A stretch of 64,000 nt of DNA from Mycobacterium colombiense (lineage in GTDB: Bacteria > Actinomycetota > Actinomycetes > Mycobacteriales > Mycobacteriaceae). Position numbers and translations under genes: made by a program. The notes beneath the pieces were generated by a model, which was given only the letters and a program-made list of their open reading frames with translations, ran no database searches and was not told the origin of the DNA. The first letter of the stretch is position 1. Each line of letters begins with the position of its first letter. The DNA lies in NCBI RefSeq assembly GCF_001953985.1, contig NZ_MBEI01000056.1, forward strand, positions 248,001-312,000, written 5' to 3'. Below, one piece after another: positions 57,653-64,000 of this stretch.

Positions 57653-58455
57653 ACGCCGACGGTACTCCCGCACCGAGGGGTTGTTGAGGCCTATCGGCGA
57701 CCCGAGTGCGACCAACGTAGGTCGGAAAGGGGCCCGAAAAAGGGCGGCCCCGTCGGCTCTCGGGCTGAACCGACGGGACCTAGACGAATGCGAAGGCCGG
57801 CCGACGCACTCGCCTCTGTTGGATCATTGCCACCGATGACGGTCGACAAACATGCTGACCCAATCTGTTTGAGTGTGACACGGGTTTCGCGTTGCGCCGG
57901 CCGAATGACGAATCTCGTTTAGCGTGTGTGCAACAGAGGCTTTGACGGTTCCGCGCGCGCGAGGCTGAGCTGCGCCAATGTGGTGCGTCCGTACCGAATG
58001 CGGATCGCGGCTCGGGCCGCTTCTCGGCGGCGGCTCCGGTCGGTCACCCAGCAAAGTCGATGTCGCTCCATGCGGCACCCCGCAGCCCCCACGCCGCTGG
58101 CGCGCGATCGGGTGATGGGGTGCCCTCCTCGTAACGACAAGCCGGCTTCGGGCGAGCGGTCGGCCCAGCCGCCGGTGGGGCGGTGCCGGGATCCATCCTG
58201 GCACCGCGCCGGCAGCCAAGTGGTCCAGCGTGGCCGTGGCCATGGCAAAGCTATCAAGGCCTCCCAGCTGCCCGTATGGACAGGGAGCTAATCACCCGCC
58301 GGGTGCGCCGTGGACGGGGATCGCTGCGTTGCGACACGGTCACGGATGGATACCTATCAGCTCATCACTGGTCACATTTGTCCCGCGGCTCACTATCGTC
58401 ACATGGGCCAGCTGAAGGACGTCACCGCGGTGTCCTACCCCTCGAAAGGTGCTAC
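57653..58455. other. 803-bp gene-poor interval with a stem-loop
   Basis: No convincing gene is seen on either strand; the frames present have atypical composition. A stem CCCGTCGG/CCGACGGG (57749-57756 with 57770-57777, 13-nt loop) lies upstream of the thiolase gene and could be a leader structure. A minus-strand stretch near 58200-58245 weakly recalls an LLM oxidoreductase (ATATLDHLAAG), perhaps a decayed remnant. The interval may also hold the promoter of the DUF4185 gene. Confidence 0.5.
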
Positions 58456-59991
58456 ATGTCGGCGTTTCTGCGAAGTGTGTCGCTATCGATGGCGTCGGCG
58501 GCCGCTATCGGATTCGTCCTTGTGGTGGGGCCCGCGCCAATTGCAAACGCCACTCCGTGCGGGGCGCCCGAGGCGAACGTCGAACCTCCCGCCGCGCCGC
58601 CGGCCATGCCCGCACCCCAGCCCGTTGTCCAGCCGCCAGTCGGGCGCAGGCCCACGCACACGAATGATCAGGCGCCGCTACCGCGGCTGGGTCCGCTGAT
58701 TTCGTCGTTGCTCAAGCCGGCCGCTCCGGGGCGGCAATACTCCGCACCGGTGCACCCTCGAGCCGAGGGGCCCGGAGCCGACCCGTCCGCGCCGATGTAT
58801 CCGCAAGCCGAGGTATTGCCACCCGGACCCAATCCGCCCGCGCCCGGGATGCCGGTCCCGCCGAATGCCAACCAGCTGCGCCCGAACGCCGCGCCTATGC
58901 CGCGGCCGCAGCCACAGCCCGAGCCCGGACCGCCGCCCCCTTCGATCGCGGGGGCTCCGACCTCGCTCGTCGACTGGGTGACCGGACCGAACGGACCCAA
59001 CAAGACCCTGCAACGTTTCAGCATCTCCGGCACCGACCTCGGGATTGCCTGGGACAACGGCGATCCCGCCAACCGACAGGTACTGATGGCCTTCGGTGAC
59101 ACCTTCGGCTATTGCAAGGTGCACGGCCAGCAGTGGCGCTACAACACCTTGTTCCGCAGTAACGACCACGATCTGTCCAAGGGGATTCACATCGCCGACG
59201 GTGTGCCGAACGACAGATACTCCGGCTCGCCGGTGTGGGCGCCCGGACTTTCCAAGCAGGTCGTCAACACCATCCACAAGGCGGCCCACGAGACGGGCAT
59301 CATTCCGACCGCGGCGATGTCCATGGGCAGAACCCAGTACATGAGCTACATGTCCATCCGCCAGTGGGGCCGTGACGGCGAATGGTCGACGAACTACTCG
59401 GCGATCGCCCGATCCAATGACAATGGCCAAAACTGGGGGATCTTCCCGACCACCATTCGCACGGCCTCGCCGGATGCCATTCCGGGAGCTGGGTTTACGC
59501 CCGGAAATGAAAACTTCCAGATGGGCGCGTTCCTGAAGGGGAACGACGGTTACCTCTACCAGTTCGGCACCCCGTCGGGGCGTGGCGGTGCGGCGTTCCT
59601 CTCGCGCGTCCCACCGAATCAACTGCCCGACCTGACCAAGTACCAGTACTGGAACGGCGACAACGGCGGTCACTGGGTGGCGAACAATCCCGGCGCGGCG
59701 ACACCGATTTTCCCGGGGCCAGTCGGCGAAATGTCGGCCCAGTACAACAGTTATCTCAAGCAATACCTGGTGCTCTACACCGACGGCGGCAGCAACGACG
59801 TCGTGGCACGGACCGCGCCGACGCCGCAAGGGCCGTGGAGTCCCGAGCAGCCGCTGGTGTCCTCGTTCCAAATGCCCGGCGGTATCTACGCGCCGATGAT
59901 CCATCCCTGGTCGTCGGGACGAGACCTGTACTTCAACCTGTCGCTGTGGTCGGCATACGACGTGATGCTGATGCACACCGTGCTGCCGTAA
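58456..59991 (+). CDS. Secreted DUF4185 protein, putative endo-D-arabinanase-type hydrolase
   Basis: A 511-residue exported protein. A signal peptide (to about ANA, residue 32) is followed by a Pro-rich linker of ~130 residues and a DUF4185 beta-propeller-like domain starting near residue 170 (LGIAWDNGDPANRQVLMAFG). GDTFG and acidic loop residues are probable active-site elements. DUF4185 enzymes of glycoside hydrolase family GH183 cleave D-arabinan in mycobacterial arabinogalactan and lipoarabinomannan; whether this member is active is unknown. ATG 58456 has AAAGG upstream. Confidence 0.8.
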   Translation: MSAFLRSVSLSMASAAAIGFVLVVGPAPIANATPCGAPEANVEPPAAPPAMPAPQPVVQPPVGRRPTHTNDQAPLPRLGPLISSLLKPAAPGRQYSAPVHPRAEGPGADPSAPMYPQAEVLPPGPNPPAPGMPVPPNANQLRPNAAPMPRPQPQPEPGPPPPSIAGAPTSLVDWVTGPNGPNKTLQRFSISGTDLGIAWDNGDPANRQVLMAFGDTFGYCKVHGQQWRYNTLFRSNDHDLSKGIHIADGVPNDRYSGSPVWAPGLSKQVVNTIHKAAHETGIIPTAAMSMGRTQYMSYMSIRQWGRDGEWSTNYSAIARSNDNGQNWGIFPTTIRTASPDAIPGAGFTPGNENFQMGAFLKGNDGYLYQFGTPSGRGGAAFLSRVPPNQLPDLTKYQYWNGDNGGHWVANNPGAATPIFPGPVGEMSAQYNSYLKQYLVLYTDGGSNDVVARTAPTPQGPWSPEQPLVSSFQMPGGIYAPMIHPWSSGRDLYFNLSLWSAYDVMLMHTVLP

Positions 59992-60036
59992 ACCGTTGCC
60001 GTCGAACAACGATGGCCGAGTGAGAGGAGGGCGAGG

Positions 60037-60423
60037 ATGATCGCCTTGGAGTATCACGACAATTGTTGCGGCCTCGCCGACCCGCTCACTCCTCTCGCGG
60101 CGGCGGCGTTGCCCGACGATGTGCCCATGTCGTCGGCGGGTGCGCCTTCCCGACGGGAGGGTGTCGACGGTGTGGACACCCACACGGTGTTCGACGGCCA
60201 CCGGCCGGACTTCTGGACGGTGGGAAGGCCGGGGCTCCGAGACATCGAGGTGTGCATCGAAGGAACCCGCGCCGACGGCGCGATCAGCCTGGGCCTCGTG
60301 GTCAACGGCCTGGACTGCAGTGGTGTTCCGATCGACCAGGCGCTTTCGCTCGCAGACGCCCGGGGGGATGCGGGCGTCTGCGGCGTTAGCTGCCGCGGAG
60401 GCGGGCACCTCAAAGCGAGTTAG
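60037..60423 (+). CDS. Uncharacterised 128-residue protein
   Basis: I do not recognise this protein. It has high GC at third codon positions, a GAGGAGGG-like ribosome site before ATG 60037 and follows the DUF4185 stop by 45 nt on the same strand. No signal peptide or membrane segment is seen. It contains VDTHTVFDGHRPDFWTVGRP and ends with a Cys/Gly-rich tail. A longer minus-strand frame across the region lacks codon-like composition. Confidence 0.5.
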   Translation: MIALEYHDNCCGLADPLTPLAAAALPDDVPMSSAGAPSRREGVDGVDTHTVFDGHRPDFWTVGRPGLRDIEVCIEGTRADGAISLGLVVNGLDCSGVPIDQALSLADARGDAGVCGVSCRGGGHLKAS

Positions 60424-60480
60424 CCAGCGCCTGAGGGTTTTTCGCGGCCGTCGTCGCCGATCTGCGTCAGGGGGTATCGG

Positions 60481-60696
60481 CTACGGCGGCGGCGGAATCC
60501 ACCGCTTGCCGTCCGTCGTCCAACCGCAGGGCAGGTAGTTCCAGTGTGCCGGCGGGTTGGGGTCGAAATTCAAGCATTTCGGTGCGTAGAACGAGGGGGC
60601 GGGAGGTGGTGGCGGCGGCTGGTTCTCGGCGCGGGCGACGGCCCCGCCGAGCATCACGGCCCCAACGGCCATAAGTGTCGCGACCAGCTTCCGCAT
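60481..60696 (-). CDS. Small secreted Pro-rich protein
   Basis: A 71-residue protein with a clear signal peptide (MRKLVATLMAVGAVMLGGAV, cleavage after ARA) and a mature part of about 49 residues rich in Pro, with PPPPPPAP, two Cys (PKCLNF, LPCGW) and PPPP at the end. Probably an envelope or secreted peptide, with one possible disulfide. Function unknown. Confidence 0.7.
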   Translation of the reverse strand: MRKLVATLMAVGAVMLGGAVARAENQPPPPPPAPSFYAPKCLNFDPNPPAHWNYLPCGWTTDGKRWIPPPP

Positions 60697-61596
60697 CGCA
60701 GGCTCGTCTCATGCCCTACGAAGCGACGGGCGCTACGTTTCTTTCCTCACGCGCACGGTATAGATGCTAGTCCTCTTTTCCGTACTGCGTGGGACCTGAA
60801 GTTGTCCCGCGACGTCGATCCTTGACGCGTGGTCCGAAGGCGCGCCGAGCGCCTGTGCCAGGGCGTGGCCACCGATTTTGCGAGCACGCGTGGCGCCCCA
60901 CGTTCTCGCGCCGGCATCGCGATGATCCGGAATCCGAACGGGCCGTCCACCGCCGATGGGCGCGTACTGAGAAATCGTGCGCTCGTGTGCACGAGTAACG
61001 AACGGGATATGGACAGGGCGTAAACACGAAAAGTAGGATTGCCTGGTCATCTACTGGTAGGGCGGGAGTTCGTTACGGCATTGCCAGCGCCGTGCAGGAG
61101 CATTGCAATGAGGTCTCTCGACGCGGGTTCACTCCCTGCGTCTGCATTGATGAAGTGTCTGACCGCACTGCGCGGCCTGACCGCTCCCGTCGGTGCGCAA
61201 GACCGCCAAGATAGCTGGCGTGCAATCGAAGTGATTGCTGATCGCCACAGTCGCCGAGTCGAATCGTATCTGCAGCGCCGTCGGCATCGCCCGTGGCGCA
61301 ACAGGGGATCCTAGCCTTCGACCCGCAGCCTTTTATGCCGTGATCGGCGTTGCGCAGCAACTCCAATGACGTCGGCATATCACCACGGCCGACGAACGCC
61401 GTGGCCAACTTCAGGTCGCACGGGGAATCCATCGATTGCCTTGTGCCACAACATCAATACCCCCTAGTCAGGCCGGCTCGCCATAGCGCGCCTGTTCTGC
61501 CATCGGCATTGCTGCTCCGGGCGTTAACAGCACATCGGGCCGCGTGTTGCCAAGCGCAAGTGTGATTGCCGATCGATTGAAAAATGAGGTATACCA
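60697..61596. other. 900-bp gene-poor interval upstream of the PPE genes
   Basis: No reading frame with normal mycobacterial composition or a recognisable product is present. The interval is less GC-rich near 60720-60790 and 61020-61060. Short repeats such as GGGAC/GTCCC (60792-60809) are weak. No PE gene precedes the PPE genes. The PPE promoter must lie here, but no clear -10 stands out. Confidence 0.5.
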
Positions 61597-62820
61597 ATGG
61601 ATTTCGGAGCCTTACCGCCCGAGGTCAACTCCGGACGAATGTATGTCGGCCCCGGGTCGGGGCCGATGCTGGCTGCCTCGGCGGCCTGGGATGCGTTGGC
61701 CGCCGAGCTGCACTCCGCGGCGGCATCGTACGAGTCGGTGATCGCAAACCTGACCGGCGCGTGGCAGGGTCAATCATCGGGCAGCATGGCCGCCGCCGCG
61801 GCACCGTATGCGGCATGGATGAGCGCGACCGCCGCCCAAGCTGAGCAAACCGCCAATCAGGCGAGGGCGGCCGCGGCCGCCTATGAGATCGCGTTCCTCG
61901 CAACGGTGCCCCCGCCGGTCATAGCGGCCAACCGAGCCCAATTGATGGCGCTGGTCGCCACCAATTTCCTGGGTCAGAACACTCCGGCGATCATGGCCAC
62001 CGAAGCGCAGTACGCCGAAATGTGGGCGCAAGATGCCGCGGCGATGTACGGCTACGCCGGCTCGGCGGCAACCGCCGCACAAATAACCCCATTCGGCCAG
62101 CCACCGCAGACCGCCAACCCGGGCGGGATGGCGATACAGGCCGCTGCCGTCGCGCACGCGACCGGCGCCTCTGTCGCGACGAACACGCAAACCGCACTGC
62201 CGCAACTGATGTCGGCCGTGCCGCAATCGCTGCAAAGCCTAACCACGCCCACCGCCGCTGATCCGTCGCTGCTGTCAGCGTTCGACTCGGCCTTCACGGG
62301 TCCGTTGGGGCCCATCTCGTTGTATGGCATCGCGGGCAGCCCGTACCTGCTGGGTGTCGAAAGCTACCTGGTGCCCCAGAACGTGGCCAACGTGAACAGT
62401 GCCAGACAGCGGCTCGACAGGGACAGGTCCAAGCTGGGATCGCTGGGCGGCGGGCTGGGTTCGGAGACGCGGGTGGTCCGCTCGACTGTCCCGGTAAGCG
62501 CCGGAACGTCAACGGGCATAGGCCGTGCCGGAGCGGTCGGTCGCTTGTCGGTGCCGCAGGGATGGGCCGCGGCGGCCCCGGAAATCCGGTCGGTCGCCGC
62601 GGTGTTGCCCCAGACCGCCTTTGCCGGTGCCCCCGCCGCCCTCGCCACGGAGGGGCAGGGGCCGCTGTTCGGCAACCTGGCCGCGTCCGGCCTGGCCGGT
62701 CGTGTCGCGGCCAACGCCGGTGGTTCTGCTCGCGAAATGGGCTTCGGGGGCAGCGCATTCGGTCGTGCGGCGACCACCGCCACGATCATCGTCATCAACT
62801 CAGACGACCCGCAGGAATAG
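61597..62820 (+). CDS. PPE family protein, SVP subfamily
   Basis: A 407-residue PPE protein. The N-terminal ~175 residues are the helical PPE domain ([49 protein letters not shown]). The C-terminal half has the [11 protein letters not shown] motif near residue 316 that defines PPE-SVP proteins, which are type VII (ESX) substrates at the cell surface. GAGGT lies upstream. No PE partner is adjacent. The second PPE gene follows 28 nt later. Confidence 0.92.
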   Translation: MDFGALPPEVNSGRMYVGPGSGPMLAASAAWDALAAELHSAAASYESVIANLTGAWQGQSSGSMAAAAAPYAAWMSATAAQAEQTANQARAAAAAYEIAFLATVPPPVIAANRAQLMALVATNFLGQNTPAIMATEAQYAEMWAQDAAAMYGYAGSAATAAQITPFGQPPQTANPGGMAIQAAAVAHATGASVATNTQTALPQLMSAVPQSLQSLTTPTAADPSLLSAFDSAFTGPLGPISLYGIAGSPYLLGVESYLVPQNVANVNSARQRLDRDRSKLGSLGGGLGSETRVVRSTVPVSAGTSTGIGRAGAVGRLSVPQGWAAAAPEIRSVAAVLPQTAFAGAPAALATEGQGPLFGNLAASGLAGRVAANAGGSAREMGFGGSAFGRAATTATIIVINSDDPQE

Positions 62821-62848
62821 CCGCGGTCGCCAATATCGAGGAGCAGCA

Positions 62849-64000
62849 ATGGATTTTGGAGCCTTACCGCCGGAAATCAACTCCGGGCGGATGTACGCCG
62901 GGCCCGGCTCGGGGTCGCTGTTGGCCGCGGCGTCGGCCTGGGATGGATTGGCCGCCCAGCTGTATTCTGCGTCCGCAGCGTACGAGGCGGTGATCTCGAA
63001 CCTGTCCAGCGGCTGGCAGGGTCCGTCGTCGGTGGCGATGGCGGCGGCGGCGACGCCGTATGTGGAGTGGATGAGCTCCACCGGCGCGCAGGCCGAGCAG
63101 GCCGCCTCCCGGGCCAGAGCCGCGGCGGCCGCCTATGAGACCGCGTTCCTGGCGACCGTGTCCCCCGTCGCGGTCGCCGAGAACCGCAGTCAGCTGGCGT
63201 CGCTGGTGGCGACCAACGTTTTCGGCCAGAACACCGCCGCGATTGCGGCCACCGAGGCGGAGTACGGGCAGATGTGGGCGCAGGACGCCGCCGCGATGTA
63301 CGGCTACGCCGGTTCCTCGGCGACCGCCGCGCAGATGACGCCATTCAACTCGGCGCCGCAAACCACCAATCCCGTTGGAGCGGGCGGTCAATCGGGGGCG
63401 GTCGCCCGAGCAGCCGGCACGGCGCCCGCCAACATGCAGTCGGCCTTGTCGCAGCTGATGTCGGCGACGCCGCGAACCCTGCAAGGCCTCGCGTCGCCCG
63501 CCGTGTCTCCCGCGGCGGACCCGTCGTCGCAGGCGTCGTCATTGGCGACGTGGCTGAACAACCTGAATTCCACGCCGTTGGCGAGGATCGCCGCGAACGT
63601 CGAGTTCGTCACCAAGGCCCTCCGTCCGGTCAACGACACGTTGCTCAGCATCAGCCTGGGCCTGGTGGCGACGGCGCGGACGTGGAGCGACACGGCGGTC
63701 GAACTGGAGGGGCCGCTGTTCGCCAGCCTGGGTTCGAGCACGCAGGCGGTGGGCGCGGCGGCCGTATCGGCGAGCGCCGGCAGCGCGGGTCTCGCGGGGG
63801 CGTTGTCCGTGCCGCCGGGCTGGGCTGCGGCTAGCCCGGGCGTCAAGCTCGCCGCCACGGTGTTGGAGTACACGACCACCGGCGCCGCCCCGACGGTCGC
63901 GGCGGCGGCGAGTGGCCTCTCGGCCGAGATGGCCTTGGCGGGCTTGGCCGGAAGCGCGCTCGGTGGTGCCATGCCCCGCGGATTGGCCGGGGGCGCTGTG
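62849..64000 (+). CDS. PPE family protein, SVP subfamily (cut by window end)
   Basis: At least 384 residues, open at the window end. It starts [16 protein letters not shown] and has [20 protein letters not shown] and [11 protein letters not shown] near residue 319. Its N-terminal domain is very similar to the preceding PPE, so the pair is probably a tandem duplication with a diverged middle region. GAGGAG precedes ATG 62849. Likely coexported by the same ESX system. Confidence 0.93.
   Translation, partial: MDFGALPPEINSGRMYAGPGSGSLLAAASAWDGLAAQLYSASAAYEAVISNLSSGWQGPSSVAMAAAATPYVEWMSSTGAQAEQAASRARAAAAAYETAFLATVSPVAVAENRSQLASLVATNVFGQNTAAIAATEAEYGQMWAQDAAAMYGYAGSSATAAQMTPFNSAPQTTNPVGAGGQSGAVARAAGTAPANMQSALSQLMSATPRTLQGLASPAVSPAADPSSQASSLATWLNNLNSTPLARIAANVEFVTKALRPVNDTLLSISLGLVATARTWSDTAVELEGPLFASLGSSTQAVGAAAVSASAGSAGLAGALSVPPGWAAASPGVKLAATVLEYTTTGAAPTVAAAASGLSAEMALAGLAGSALGGAMPRGLAGGAV

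Noticed and set aside
57872-57890. TGTGACA-containing stretch as a second CRP or ECF41 site
   Set aside because: The second half of the CRP palindrome is missing and no CGTC follows at 16 nt.
57926-58291. Plus- and minus-strand frames of about 120 codons in the gap before the DUF4185 gene
   Set aside because: Amino-acid composition is Arg-rich and unlike neighbours, with no ribosome site or recognisable domain.
58678-60408. 576-codon minus-strand open frame across the DUF4185 gene
   Set aside because: It mirrors a well-supported gene, is rich in Arg/Gly/His/Val as expected of a high-GC shadow frame, and shows no domain.
61073-61432. Frames of 60-120 codons on both strands upstream of the PPE genes
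   Set aside because: No domain, signal or ribosome site, and poor codon composition.

Overview
The window is about 68% GC, densely coded, and rich in GTG starts, 4-nt ATGA/GTGA overlaps and likely leaderless mRNAs. The gene order fadB, ercc3, moaC2-mog-moaE2, rpfA, moaD2-moaA2, cspB, fadE10 ... sepH, serC, fprB, citA, gltA2, prrB-prrA, accD3, echA6, ctpE ... carotenoid oxygenase, PPE is the backbone I recall from M. tuberculosis Rv0860 to about Rv0915. The organism is therefore a Mycobacterium, most likely a slow-growing non-tuberculous species. All comparisons with M. tuberculosis are from memory, not from a search.

Layout. 1-130: end of fadB and a strong terminator. 132-8374: an accessory block that I do not recall between fadB and ercc3 in M. 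tuberculosis. It holds a methyltransferase, two LLM/F420-type oxidoreductases, two flavin monooxygenases, an ABM protein, a Zn-ribbon/thiolase pair and a STAS protein, around a TetR regulator with two palindromic operators. 8440-12392: XPB-type helicase and its partner. 12547-17033: molybdopterin genes on both strands, meeting at rpfA; rpfA lies behind a CRP-like site and a ydaO-type c-di-AMP riboswitch. 17199-28674: cspB, fadE10, a hydroquinone-reductase-like GST, a run of small conserved actinobacterial genes, the divisome regulator sepH, and serC. 28921-36149: a diiron oxygenase, fprB, a VOC protein, a membrane kinase operon, citA and pdxH. 36308-39894: gltA2, then an ECF41 sigma module (sigma plus crotonase, with a divergent DoxX gene) carrying two matching ECF41 promoters. 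39895-43917: FAD oxidoreductase and the PrrAB two-component system. 43986-44974: a small insertion-like unit in which a DUF559/AbiEi-like nuclease gene lies between two 58-bp palindromic direct repeats. 44965-57652: accD3, echA6, hydrolases, ctpE (frameshifted here), the Rv0909/Rv0910 toxin-antitoxin-like pair, VOC proteins, a carotenoid oxygenase and a thiolase. 57653-64000: sparse DNA with a secreted DUF4185 protein, two small orphan genes and two tandem PPE genes, the second cut by the window end.

Functional threads are lipid and acyl-CoA metabolism (fadB, fadE10, accD3, echA6, two thiolases, a crotonase), central carbon metabolism (citA, gltA2), cofactors (moa genes, pdxH, F420/FAD enzymes), envelope and signalling (rpfA, PrrAB, the kinase, DUF4185), and lineage-specific additions. 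The most unusual item is the repeat-flanked nuclease unit between prrA and accD3. Its repeats carry the stop codons of both the nuclease gene and accD3. No tRNA, rRNA, CRISPR array or classical DDE insertion sequence was seen.
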